NCBI GenBank assembly: GCA_947179485.1
Contig: OX359250.1
Location: 18,024,539-18,088,538 of the forward strand
Direction of reading: 5' to 3'
Length of the DNA stretch: 64,000 nt
Source of the DNA: Allacma fusca
Lineage: Eukaryota > Arthropoda > Collembola > Symphypleona > Sminthuridae
The notes beneath the pieces were generated by a model, which had not been told where the DNA came from, searched no databases, and saw only the letters and a program-made list of their open reading frames with translations. The stretch's first letter is position 1. Each line of letters begins with the position of its first letter. The position numbers and the translations under genes were made by a program. This document shows positions 33,691 to 45,502 of this stretch, piece after piece.

Positions 33691-34410
33691 TTTGGATTTT
33701 TATTTTTTCAACTACTACTTTGACCATTGTGACCTGTTATTTTAGAAATTCAGGTTTTATTCAGAGTATGCTACTAGTTTACAAGAATTTCAGAACTCAC
33801 AAGAAATATTTCGCCCAGTGTAGCCAAATTTCGAATATTTGACTAATACGGTTAATCATTTAGCATTAAAAATGACATTTCTCTAGTTTTCTAATATTTC
33901 CAGTAATATTTCGCCATTTATTTACGAACTTGTCAAAATATTTGGTCGAGTCTTTCGTAACTGAAAAATATATTATTACTTTGCCGGCTTCACATCATTT
34001 AGGAAAATATTTTCCAAGGATTTCGCAGTTTAAAAATATGTTTCAAAAAAGATTTGAACAAAGTGTCTTTTTAGAAATTTTCTAAAGTTTTTCCCCAGCA
34101 GATAATTCACAATAATTCACAATAATTCAGCAATAATTTTCGGCAAAGTATTAAATAACTATTTCGCGGATTTTGTTGTTATAATATAAATATTATTTGG
34201 CCGAGGTGGATATGAAATATGTATTAAGGCTCGTTAAAATGCTTATTGCAATTTTTGTACAAATTTTGCTCAAAACCATGTAGTAAATTATTTAGTAATT
34301 ACTTGTCCAAATTTTTTGAGTAATTATTAAGGAACTATTTTCCGGATTTGCTTGTTATATCTAACCCAGTTGGATTTGGAAAATGTATTAACACAAATAC
34401 ACAGGAAATT
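33690..34410 (+). repeat. rep-E dispersed repeat, partial
   Basis: Matches 8150-8420 and, in reverse, 28490-28800. The right part (34030-34410) is unclassified AT-rich sequence without a gene. Confidence 0.5.
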
Positions 34411-35625
34411 ACACTACAATTTAAGGAACGTGGACCAGTCGGCAGGCTTACTGGTAAAAAATGCATAAAAATAAACCAAGACGAAAGCATTTGCATTGTT
34501 ACTCGTAGTTATGTCGCTACCAAAAGACAACATTTCCTGATAAAACAATGATGACAATGCAGAGTACGAATAGGAAGTTGTCCAAAAATGAACATTGTGT
34601 GACATAGAACGTAGTCGAAAAAATCAACTTGTGTGTATGCAGGAAATATCGATAGGAAATGCCTCCACTTGCTTGGACAGCAAAGTTTCACAACATTTTC
34701 TTTACTCCATCCTATGTCACTCAATGTTATTGTTTGAACTCCTTTCTATTCTCCACAATGCTAATTTTCTGATTCTTCTTCATGCTCTGCACTGCAACCT
34801 GGAACTTCCTTCTCCTCGCTTCCTCACATTTGCATCCTCAGCTAATGTTTTTACTGATTGTAAATGAATATTATAATTCATTGCTAAATATTAACTACAT
34901 TTCAAAATGTTTCTACTATCACCAAATACAGTCATTCACATTCAGATCTTCGGTAACCCAACTTTTTGACCTACCGGAGCAGAACAAATTTAAAATTTGT
35001 TACAAAGTATTTTTCCACTAAGTTATTAAAATATAATATTTTTAATCTTTGGTCGTTTACTATAGACGGGTGGGGAAAGTTGTTTGAAATTCTTACACCT
35101 CCGCCAGAAAATTAACATTACGGGGATGGAAAGGAGTTCAAAAAATAGCATTGACGGGAATATGACAAGTGCTCGGACAATTCTATTCTCAATTGAAAAT
35201 TTTCGGTTCAGTCGACACGCATGTCTCCATCACATCTATTCAAATAAGCGTCAGGACAAACATAGTTACATTTGCTAGGTCATTTTATATTTTAAGGGAA
35301 CTGACATATGGAGTTGTGTTTTTGGGAAACAGGTTCATTTTTTTCGCTTCATGCGAACATGTTCTTGTAAGAAATCTCATATGGCGTACTGAAACCTGTA
35401 CCTTCGAATCCCATGAACGTTTTCATGTGGAGCCGATTGTGTACCTGGTGTTCGTTTCCTCGACTGAATACTTGTTTTTGTGATAATAAAGTTGGAAACG
35501 TTGAGTTGAGAGTTGGCCATACCAAAGCAATGGAATCGTTAGAATCAGGACCACTCTGAAGTTCTTGTATACAGATAAGTTTCACACTCAAGTCACAATC
35601 CTTCAAACGAATTTTATAATCGTTT
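34410..35625 (-). repeat. rep-C dispersed repeat, fuller copy
   Basis: Both rep-C halves in the same arrangement as 5640-6620. Near 34780 the minus strand reads 'gcagtgcagagcatgaa', another unoccupied version of the 8.2-kb transposon target. Short open frames on both strands are not conserved between copies. Confidence 0.65.
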
Positions 35626-35686
35626 CTATTTTCTCCGGAACCGTTCCTGTTACCGGCAGGGTAGTGCTGTCCTGCAATATATTTTA

Positions 35687-36061
35687 ATGCATAAAATTAA
35701 ATTTACAGTAATAAAATCATGTGTATACGCGTGTACTTAAGTATAAAATTTATAATTTCTCCAACAGATTTAATCTGCTCGATTATGCATTTTAATTAAT
35801 TATGATCTGCCTAAATACGCATCCCCTTTTTAGGGGCGAAGTGAAACGAACGTGTTGTGGTCGTCCTGATGTCCACTTGACTGTAATTACGATGACTGCC
35901 GAACCAATATTTTTGCAGTCAATTCAAGTTTTCTACTGCGGCATCCCTAATCAGTCAGAAATTCATTTATTTTATAATAAATTGGGTCATGTGTTTGAAC
36001 TAAATCTTACGAATTAATCTTCACATATTACGTGCTGGAACAGAGTAGATCACTTCGCCCC
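35687..36061. mobile_element. GGGGCGAAGTGA MITE with attached arm, inverted copy of 55077-55447
   Basis: The part at 35833-36061 has perfect 12-bp inverted ends (GGGGCGAAGTGA / TCACTTCGCCCC). Together with the preceding 146 bp it is nearly identical to the reverse complement of 55077-55447, so the mobile or duplicated unit is about 375 bp, longer than the MITE alone. Non-coding. Confidence 0.75.
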
Positions 36062-36069
36062 TCTCTGAC

Positions 36070-37682
36070 TTTCCAGTTTAGGGTCAATCACCGGTGATTT
36101 AGTTGAGTTGTCGAAACTAAAATCATGTAAAAATATTCTGAATTAGGTAAAACATTAGACTCGTGGTTAGTAACGACAACGATAAATACTTCAACGAGTA
36201 CCAGGTTTTGAAATAGTTTCCCAATTATATTACATGGTATATCTAGTATTACCATTCCCAGTTAATACACTATGCTATTAGTTACTTGCGACTCTCTCAC
36301 TATTAGTTACTAGCTCCTACCAAACGAAGCAGTGTGCAACATCCTTGGATATTTGTGTTAGTAGCGGACTTGACTTACAATTAGATGAATATGGAGAATC
36401 CTTTGAATTAATTCAAATAACTTTTTGCATGAGTCACTTACTGGGATCGAATTTTCTTATTTTTATTTTCAATGTAATAATCCAAAACCAAACTGCTAGA
36501 ATTTTATTTCCAATGCATTGATGCAAATCTTTTTTATTAAACCCTTAATCAATTCCTGATTGCAACCTGACTAGACTGAATTAATTCAAATAACTTTCTG
36601 CATGAGTCACATATACTGGGATGGGAAGTAATAATTGGAGCTAGTAACTGTAGTACCCTAAAACATGGGGACACCCGCAACGGGCTAAATTATCGATATA
36701 TTAAGTATTATATATTGTTGAGATACGAAGGAAGAATTCGATGCAGGGTATCCTTAAGACTGACTTTCAATTTTGATAGGATTTTTCGGATACCGATTCG
36801 AATTCTTTTTTTTAAACCGGATTTTGTAAGGTATTGTGAGTATTTGAATTTAAAGATTCGTTTTGAATTTCGATTCTACTACCATTTATATATTTTTTAT
36901 GCTACTAACTAATCATTGAAAATGAGCATTTAAATACAAACGGGGTTTGAAGTTTTTGAGGAAAAATTAATTTCGAATTCTGGTATCTATACCTGGATTA
37001 CATTACTAAATTTTAGCAAACATTTAAAATTAATTTCCGCAGGGAGGAGTTTTTGTGACATGTACTGGTGGAGTAAATTAAATATGCATTAAAAATACAT
37101 TGCATATTATTTTGATGCAAACAACTACATAATTAGAATATGTATGTGACAATATGCGTTGCCCTCCAATTTTTTCACATATGTATTTATGCACGTGTGT
37201 ATACGTGACCTCGTTTAGTTTTCTGCGGTCGGACGAATGACCCGATCTCCTTCAAAGGCAGTAGGCATCTTACTTTTGTCTAATCTACCTCTCTAGAAAA
37301 TTTGAGTTGTCTGATGACAATGTGTGGGCAGTTCCCGACAAACAGACACCCGGACATTCTCAAAAGGGACTTTCAAGGTCGATTCGCCCGTAAAAATAGA
37401 TTCGGCTTTGTTGTAGATCCCGAATAAATTTTTATTACTAGGTCTGGCCTGGAAGGTAGGTCAAAATTTTGAGAGTGCAAAAGAAGTTAGTACGTAGGAA
37501 TTGGAAGACGGAGAAACAACATCAGTAATTCATTAATAGTAGGTTGATGGAGCGAAAATGTCAGTTTTAATAACACTTCCAAGAAATAGCTAAATGAGAA
37601 GCCAATGAAGTAGTCTGAGGCTGTGCGTGACAGTTACTTTTTGCCATGGCCAAGATTCTCACATTCATGCAATTAACAAGGA
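36070..37682. other. Gene-free stretch with repeat arms
   Basis: No gene recognised. It holds an inverted-repeat arm at 36287-36362 whose partner is at about 40292-40366, and a direct repeat of about 35-45 bp ('tgaattaattcaaataactt' onward) at 36404 and 36577. It ends with the target duplication AACAAGGA at 37675-37682. Confidence 0.5.
36287..36362 (+). repeat. Left arm of a 4.1-kb-apart inverted repeat
   Basis: Starting TGCGACTCTCTCACTATTAG, about 75 bp here are the reverse complement of 40292-40366 with only about three differences. No matching target duplication lies outside the arms. Confidence 0.8.
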
Positions 37683-38471
37683 CAGAGCTTCTGCCGGGGA
37701 CAGGGACGTCCCGTCGGGACACTGGACGGACCGGGACGGGACGTCCCCGGGGACAAAATAAATGTCCCCATGTCGTATTCGGGACGGGACGGGGACAAAC
37801 AAATTGTCCCCATTATATTCGGGACGGGACGGGGACAAAACAAAATGTCCCCATTATATCGGGGACGGGACGGGGACAAAACAAATTGTCCCCACTATAT
37901 TCGGGACGGGTCATGCTTTTTGGTCGTGTATATAACGGGACGGGACGAGCAAGCACAGCAGAACAAGGATAACGTTTCAGCTTTAATGCTCATGAGTAAA
38001 CTATTCTGTGAACACTATTTCACCTTTGTAGAAAATGAGGCTTGTTCCTCATGTTCCGATTTTCGATATGAGAATGTCGACAACTGTTTTCAGTAATTAT
38101 CGGGACGGTACAGGAATTTTGTTCACATTCCACGATTTTTGGGACCGGGTACAATATTTTTTTTAAATTTTGGGGACGGGATGGAGACAAGGTTGTTGTC
38201 CCCATGTCCCGACTTTCGGGACGGGACCGGGGACGATGTTTTTTAAAAAGTTTGGGGACGGGTCGGGGACAAGATTTTTGTCCCCATGTCCCGACTTTCG
38301 GGACGGGACCGGGGACAACGTTTTTATAAATTTTTGGGGACGGGACGGGGACATGGTTTTTGTCCCCGTGTCCCGATTGTCGGGACGGGACTGGGGACAA
38401 AGGTTTTTTAAAATATCGGGACGGGACGGGACGGGGACGGGACAAGAATTTTGTCCCCAACAGAAGCACTG
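37683..38471. mobile_element. hAT-like element filled with GGGACGGGAC motifs
   Basis: The left end CAGAGCTTCTGCCGGGGACA and the right end (reverse complement CAGTGCTTCTGTTGGGGACA) match at 17 of 20. A perfect 8-bp duplication AACAAGGA flanks it (37675-37682 and 38472-38479). The interior is a GC-rich array of GGGACGGGAC/GTCCCC units in an AT-rich region. Apparent open frames of 100-178 codons on both strands come from the repeat and are not genes. Confidence 0.92.
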
Positions 38472-38479
38472 AACAAGGA

Positions 38480-41141
38480 CTACCAGGAAACCCGCAAAGG
38501 TTGGCGTAGCAAGTGGTTTTTGCAAGTTTTGAATCTATTTGTTTTGTACTCCTCAACTTCTGCAGCGAGTCCAGCAGTCCAGCCGAGGTTACAGGACCAT
38601 GACTTTAATTGACCCGCTCATTCTGCAATTGCAACTTCATTGGCGTTCCGCAACTGACATTATCGATCGGGCATTTTACAGGACTCGCTAAAAATATTTT
38701 CCTCATTACATGGCTCTGTGAATAGTACTATTTGTATTAGGGGATTAACGAACAATTTGACTATTTGGTTAGAGGTAACGGGTAAAATTTACTCAAGTCT
38801 TGGAATAGGATTCACAATTTATTTATTAATAATCCGGGATTATTTAATAATGGAATTGCATTCCTTCATTTTAACTGCTTTTCCAGTTTGAACATTTTCT
38901 TTCGGTACCGCTGTCCCTGTCGGCGTTGTTGTTGAGAAATACTTAATTACTTATGTATATACCTTCAGCTTTTCCTATTGTTTCACCTTGTTTGGTAGTA
39001 TAAGTTACAACTACCTTGATATTTTTTAGACTTAATACTCGAAAAAGAAACGTGGAGTTGTCCATGTCAAAATAAATGCCAACTTTATCAAAAAGTTGTC
39101 AATTAAAAGTTCCCCTGACATTTATTAACTGTATTTTCAAACTTTGCAAAGTACATTCTAATAGGAAACTGTTTTCCATGTAAATGAGTAGTCACCGTTT
39201 AAGTTGATTTAAATGTAGCCCATGATCACCCCCTTTGTTACTACATAATGCTTTGGTATTCCATTAAACTATTTAGCCTTTAATGGTATCAAATTATTAT
39301 ATTATCGAAATAAATTTTTTCAAATCAAATATTTTTTTAAAATGTCTTTCTTATCTGAAATACAATATATTGTATTTATATCCGCTGGCTGAGCTTCGGC
39401 ACATAGCTAAACTCCTCGCTACGCGCGAAATTTAAACAGCTTTTGACATGGCCAAATTATTGTATAAAGGTTTTAATAGTAATGCATTATTAAAATGATC
39501 ATGAATTTCAAATAATTTAATTACTTGTTAATATTGGAAAGACTTCAAGTTACGTTTCGAATATTGAAGGTTGATTATGACAACCATAATTCGCATTTTT
39601 AAACAATTAATTTTAAGGGTCCAAGCCTTCGGGCGCCCATCATAAGATTTTGCACACTTGCTTGCAATAATTAGGCAGATTAGTGCAAATTTTTATCAAA
39701 GTTGTTGTGGGGGAAGGCCTTTAAAAAACTGTGATGTGCTAGGATAGGCAATTCCGTAGACTCATGGAAAAACTTAGGTATAAAAACATCAGATCTCGTA
39801 AACTATACATTGTGAGCAGGTGAGTTAAGCAATGGACGTTATACAAATTCTGTGATTGACTTTAGGGGTTGTTTGTGAAAGGGTGTAGGTATACTCAAAT
39901 CTTTTTTTTCAAGGGGGGTAAGTGCATATCTACGCTTTGCGTTTTTTACGAAAACGAATTTTTCAAAAGTTGAAAAATCTAATTTTTGCGAGTCAGTAAA
40001 AAATTATCTTCGTAAAAATGAAAATACTATAAATCTAAGCATCATAAAATCGGAATTGCTTTTTGAACTGACATACATTAGACCTAAATACATTATAAAT
40101 GTAACTCATGCCTTTCATTCAGTGAGCATGAACAAATGGTATGACTGCATCCTAATTCACTCTTTAAAAAACATGTGCCTGGCCCCTCCGAAAAAATGGC
40201 GTGGATCGATTTAATTTACAAAAATCCTAAATTTTGTATGCGTGCCTTACTGTTCCGGCAATGAATTGCCTGAAGAGACTTTAAATGACTGCGAATATAA
40301 ATATCTAAGGATGTTGCACACTGCTTCGTTTGGTAGGAGCTAGTAACTAATAGTGAGAGAGTCGCATGTTGTAAGTATACGGCCGAGGAAAATAGTCAAA
40401 GTCTGAAGAAGAGCTGGTCGTGAGTCGAGCTACCAAAGCCTGTCTTTAACGGCTAGTCACGTAACTGTGTTTTGTTCATTCATTTAGAAATACATGAATT
40501 AATAATAATTTAATAGTATCAAATTAAGTTTAATATTAAAAATATTATTTAATTCAAATTTCTTAATTAATCATCAGAAACTACTGGATGTTGAATTAAA
40601 TTATGAGACGTCAGATCATTGTTGATTGTACGCTGTTTCGAGTGATCCAAAACAATAACCACAACGTTATGACAAAAGTGTGCATACTTTTCACGTGAGC
40701 CTCCGCTTCACGCTATACGAGGTTTCAGTAACAGGTAAATTTGAGCAATGATTAATCGTTTGGACTGCAATTCAGAGTAAACAAATCAATTCAGTTCAGT
40801 TACGAATCGAATTGAATTGAATCGACACATTTCGGTTCTGGATTGAATTAGTCCGACCACCACTTGAAACTTTTAAATGACTCTACCAAATGAAAAGAAT
40901 GACTGGAGACAGGACCTCTCTCAACACTCTAAAGCTCTTCTACAACCCGAAGTCACCATGGAGCTCAATGCAAGGTTTTATTTGTCCTTCCATGCCAGGT
41001 GGTCACGATTGAACAGAATAAACTCACAACACTCTGAATCATTTTTTTAATTCAACTGATTTGGAAAATATTTTATTGGATCAAATTTCATTGATAAAAT
41101 CATATCCTGCAATTCATAATTCAAACATTTGTACTCTTGTG
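38480..41141. other. Gene-free, mostly single-copy stretch
   Basis: No coding sequence, splice-site series or repeat family used elsewhere in the window was recognised over about 2.6 kb, apart from the inverted arm at 40292-40366. It may be genuine host intergenic or intronic DNA. Confidence 0.4.
40292..40366 (-). repeat. Right arm of the inverted repeat paired with 36287-36362
   Basis: The reverse complement of the left arm, ending GAGAGAGTCGCA. Confidence 0.8.
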
Positions 41142-41149
41142 TCTGTAAG

Positions 41150-42068
41150 CAGGCGCGTAGCCAGGAACTGGCCAAGGGGGGGGGGCAACATTAATTAGAA
41201 CGTACATAAAATGACACATTCTATGGGAAATCCAATTTACGATGTAAAACGCATCAAATTTTGCAAATTGAATTTCAGATTTTTAAATTCTCCACGTTTT
41301 ACGATTCCATCAAATTTGAATGATTTTGGGCCAGATTTTCAATTGGGCTTGATCCGATTTCGGAGAATTTCGAGACCTGGGTTCGCTTCTATCGTTTCAG
41401 CTGGTGCTTAACCTACTGTTCCTGTGAAACACGTCTTTGCTTCGAAAAGAAACTGCGGATATCAGGCGTGCTTGACCTTTTCATAATGAAGAATTAAATA
41501 CAATTCACTAATTTAATAATTCTATCCAGCGTAAAATTCCCTCGAAGCGATGCGTGTAAGTTACAGAAGCTAAAAGCTTTTAATATGAAAATATTTAAAG
41601 CCGCTGTTACCATACTTTTGTTGCCGTTGAAGGTTGAAGTCGAATCGACGAGGCAAAGGGCAAAGTGAAATCGGGATTTCGCAATGCATTCAAATGACAA
41701 GCTAAGCAAGGATGAACACAATACAAATACTATACTCTAGAATCACCCAAAACGTCTCTTTAGTGAATGGTTTATTACTAATTACCCACGGCTTCTTCCC
41801 GTCAAAAGTTGACCCATCCATACCCGCGAAAATCGTATCGAAATGCTTTTCCATTTCGATAGAAATTTATTGATCTAGAAATCGTTTGCTCTCGCGATAG
41901 ACAAACATTGCGATACGATTTTTGTGCGTATAGATGAGTCAACTTTTGACGGGAAGAAGCCGTGGGTAATTAGTAATAAACTAGTGAGTTTTTGAGTGAT
42001 TTGAGAGCATTTTATTTCGAATGGGGGGGGGCAATTGCCCCCTTTGCCCCCCCTTGGCTACGCGCCTG
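41150..42068. mobile_element. hAT-like element with CAGGCGCGTAGCCA ends
   Basis: A perfect 14-bp inverted repeat CAGGCGCGTAGCCA (41150-41163) / TGGCTACGCGCCTG (42055-42068), followed inwards by G- and C-runs, with a perfect 8-bp duplication TCTGTAAG (41142-41149 and 42069-42076). It is 919 bp long with no transposase, and it contains a second, nested element at 41769-41981. Confidence 0.93.
41769..41981. mobile_element. Nested MITE with 44-bp perfect inverted arms
   Basis: 41770-41813 and 41938-41981 are exact reverse complements (GTTTATTACTAATTACCC onward). Outside lie TAGTGAAT (41761-41768) and TAGTGAGT (41982-41989), an 8-bp duplication with one change. The core between the arms contains a weaker inverted repeat (ATCGTATCG/CGATACGAT). 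It sits wholly inside the 41150-42068 element. Confidence 0.85.
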
Positions 42069-42076
42069 TCTGTAAG

Positions 42077-42990
42077 TATAAGATCGACAAAATAATTTTT
42101 ACGACATGACTTTCCATGGTTTAATAGATCTTTGCTGCGTTTTTTACATAACTAAGGCAAGGGTGGACTCCATGAGAAATCCCGAATCTAAAAGAAGAAT
42201 TTCGGAACCTTGCGTAGTTTCGCAGATTTCTGGTCCAATGGGCCGCATGAAAATTTGGAGTTCAAGTTATTGGTTAGTTTGAAGTCGTGGGAATATATCC
42301 TTGTGACCCCTAAGGCCTATAGTTCCAGGACATCTTCATTTGAAAAACTTTGCCCGATTGGTGACCTCGTAGTCACCGTTGAATATCCTCACTGGATAAT
42401 TGCTACATATTTGATACAAAACGTTTGTACTGGGGGTGACCATATTTTAATTATTTATTTGTGCGTAGTGCCGGTTTAATGTTACCCTTTGTTTTGGTTT
42501 TGTTTTTCGAACAAAAAATACACGTTTAGAAAATACAAAAAGAACTGCGAGTTGGACAAACAAAAGTTTAGCAAAGAATTAAGACCAGAGGACTTGTGTT
42601 ACACCGTTCGTAATTACCATATTTCTTGTTTATTATTCAGAACTTTATTTGACCAGGAATTTAAAAATTGACAAAAAAATATTTCTCCAATTTCCTAAAA
42701 ATTCACTAAAAATGTGGCTACATATTCAGAATTGGAAAACATTGTTTTGTCAACTTCCTAATAATCCTTAAATTGCATTTGGCAGTATTTTAAAATTGAC
42801 AAAAGCTATAAGTACGGCAGCTGCGAATTATTTGAGAAAAAACGAACATTCCAAGTTTGTACCTGTACCCAACACCTGGTTTTGTACCCAAAATTTGGGT
42901 ACATATAGCTAGTACCCATAAAGTACCCATTCAGTTTGGGTACTTAAACAGAGTACCCATTTCGGACCTGGACCTGTACCTGTACCCAAA
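42077..42990. repeat. rep-F remnant and GTACCC-rich segment
   Basis: The part at 42280-42700 matches 4920-5300 (rep-F). From 42855 to 42990 the sequence is dense in GTACCC/GGGTAC and ends where a rep-A copy begins, so it looks like another inserted short-motif element. No inverted ends or duplication could be fixed. Confidence 0.5.
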
Positions 42991-43690
42991 TAAAGTAGCT
43001 TTTAAATGAGGTATCAGTGAACGAGATACATCATCTGAGTCGAGACTTGTTTGAATTTTTCGAGTTTTCAGAAACCCCAATATCTTTTTTTTGAAAGTAT
43101 GACCAGCAGTGGACATGGATTTCATGAAAGGACAATTCATCTTTTCCGTAGAAAAATCTGCATTTCCTAGTCGAAATTTTGGCGGCATATTGCGATTCAT
43201 AAATTAGAATGCAAATCTTATCATCGTATTCGCGATAAAGAAGGAATTACCGGAGAATTTGATCCCCTCAAAACAAATTGTCTTTCGATGAAGTTTACGA
43301 ATAAATTATATTCATGTTCATTTGTCTTCGAAATTTCGAAAAAGTATAATTATTTTCGGAGCGATTTTGAAATTCGAAAAAATTCCGGTGCATTTTGACA
43401 TAAACTGGGTCAGTATTATCTGGTTAAAACGTGGTGTTGAATTGTTCTACTATCTAAATTCAATAAAAAAAAGCATAGCAAAACAATTCAAAATACAAGC
43501 AAAAATTTGGTAGTGGCATTCAAACTCACGGATTTTTACCAAAATTTCTCATTCTTGTGCCGGAAGAAATTATCTGAAACCTGGCACCCTCATCCTGCGT
43601 GTGGTTAGAATTTTGGCGGGATATTCAAAAACACACACGTCTCTACAAATACCCAAGTCCCAAGTGAGCCATACCCTTAATTTCTCGTAC
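42991..43690 (+). repeat. rep-A dispersed repeat
   Basis: Plus-orientation rep-A copy, shortened relative to 6720-7510. No gene seen. Confidence 0.6.
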
Positions 43691-43938
43691 ACATTTTACG
43701 TGCTCGGATATGTACATATACTAATTAATTACGGTTTGCCTATAAACCCATCCCCCTTTTTAGAGTCGAAGTGAAACGAAGGACCTTAATCACTTACTAA
43801 TCACCACGACTTTAGTGCAAAATTTCCAATATATATTCAAAATAACTGTCCTATTTTATTCCATGATTTTGCCCAAAATGTCGGATATTCCCTGGAATAA
43901 AATTGTCCTATTCTGCAGGTCCCGCTCTGAAATTAAAA
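43691..43938. other. Short gene-free stretch
   Basis: Contains a GAAGTGAAACGAA piece of the 12-bp-ended MITE family at about 43766. Nothing else recognised. Confidence 0.4.
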
Positions 43939-43946
43939 CACCCGAC

Positions 43947-44739
43947 TAGAGCATCACCCCGTGGGATATTTTAGGCCCGTGCCCGCCCGTGGCTCGTAAC
44001 GTTTTACCCGTACCCGCCCGGCCCGAAATTAATGTTTATCAGAAAAGCCCGGCCCGGCCCGCAAAATTAAAAAAAGCCCGTAGCCCGCCCGCAAATACCA
44101 TACATCTTAAATACTGAAAAACTGTATTTTAAAATATTGGTGTTCTTGACTGTTACATAAAGTCGTTAAACTACCTTGTTTATTAAGAAGGCAATACAAA
44201 AGCTTATGCTGCTATTTCGGCACTGGTGGCACTTCTGGTGGCGTTCTTGAATTTATTACAATGTTAACTTCTGGATTCTTATTACAAATACTTGAACTAC
44301 TAGCAGGATTCATCTTCTAGACTAAATGGAATTTTCCACAGAAATGAAGAGCGAAGTGAAACTTACTAAATAACAAGGGCAGGTATGCAAGAAATCTTTT
44401 CTTGAGACAGACGGGCACGGGCCTAAAATATCCCACGGGGTGATGCTCTATCGTACACCAAGCCTTAGTTTGGTTGAAAGCTAAAATTTCAAACGTCTGA
44501 AATTCGTTCAAGTCATTCAAGTCTATGTACATTCACAACCGCTGCTCCTGCATTCACAACTAATGGAATTTCTCACGGGCTTTTACGGGCTTTCACGGTC
44601 TTTTTTAACCGCGATGAAAAGACCGTACCCGCCCGTAACCCGTCAAACGTAATAATTTTTACCCGTACCCGCTCGAAGCCCGTGCGGGCCGGGCTTTTTG
44701 CGGGCTTACCCGTAAATTTTAACCGCCCGAGATGCTCTA
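43947..44739. mobile_element. hAT-like element filled with CCCGCCCGTA motifs
   Basis: Starts TAGAGCATC (43947) and ends GATGCTCTA (44731-44739). Flanks are CACCCGAC (43939-43946) and TACCCGAC (44740-44747), an 8-bp duplication with one change. Next to both ends are C-rich CCCGCCCG/CCCGTA repeats on the plus strand. Inside, 44411-44450 is the reverse complement of 43947-43986 (39 of 40), so a third terminus is embedded, implying an internal rearrangement or a nested relative. Non-coding. Confidence 0.82.
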
Positions 44740-44879
44740 TACCCGACATGATAGGGCATTATGGGCTGGCAATTCAGATCACGTCGAAAACGTTTTTTAT
44801 ACCAGTTTTGGGTTGATTGGTTTCATTGTAATTGCTTAATTTCAAGTTTTTTTTGTTTCGGCACCGACAGTTACACTAT

Positions 44880-44966
44880 TTAAGTACAATAAGTAAAAAC
44901 ATTAGCTGAGTGAGCAAATGTGAGAAAGCGAGGAGATGGTTGTTCGGGGTCGACAGTGCAGAGTAT
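44880..44966 (+). repeat. rep-C, left half of the copy split by the 8.2-kb transposon
   Basis: Matches 11640-11735 ('agtaaaaacattagctgag' to 'cagtgcagagtat') and continues at 53185. The duplication CAGAGTAT is at 44959-44966. Confidence 0.85.
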
Positions 44967-44984
44967 CGGGTCTGGAATAAGTTC

Positions 44985-45243
44985 CAAACTCCCGACTAAC
45001 CTAAATTGGGACTTCCCCGACTCAAACACGAAATTTCCCGACTACCATTTTCCAAATTTTTCCGAATTCGTCGAGTTTTCCCGACGTCCCCGCCACCAAA
45101 ATTTCCAAAAATTTCCGAATTCGTCGATTTTCCTTAACGAACCCGGTAGGAATATTTCCAAAAATGTCCCGACTTTCATTCAAGACATTTCCCGACTAAC
45201 CGTCCCTTTCCCTCTTTCCGACTCCAAAATTTTTCGACTTGGT
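44985..45243. repeat. Left subterminal CCCGAC-rich array of the 8.2-kb transposon
   Basis: Repeats of TTCCCGACT, TTCGTCGAGTTTTCCCGACG and CCCGCCACCAAAATTTCC. It is related to the right array at 52640-53110 and lies in the same orientation rather than inverted. Confidence 0.85.
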
Positions 45244-45502
45244 TAAATTTGCTGTACTGCTTCCATCAGCAACTCAGAAATTCCAGCCATCTTATATTTT
45301 GACATTATGCGAGACTTAATGTGTACAGCGTGTCGAGAACAAAATACTCAGGAGTACAATTTTTATTATACATTTTTATAAATTTATTATCCAATGAAAA
45401 CCTTATTCCCACCATGAATTTCAAAAATCAAAATTATACATACAATTCAGTCACACAAAGATCTGAATACTGACGGCATCAACCGTTTCTCACAAAACCC
45501 AG

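Noticed and set aside
37646..38556. Overlapping open frames of 100-178 codons on both strands
   Set aside because: They are produced by the GGGACGGGAC array of a non-coding element; composition is purely repetitive and frames on both strands are equally open.
36287..40366. A 4.1-kb transposon with 75-bp inverted ends
   Set aside because: No target duplication outside the arms and no coding content; kept only as an inverted repeat.
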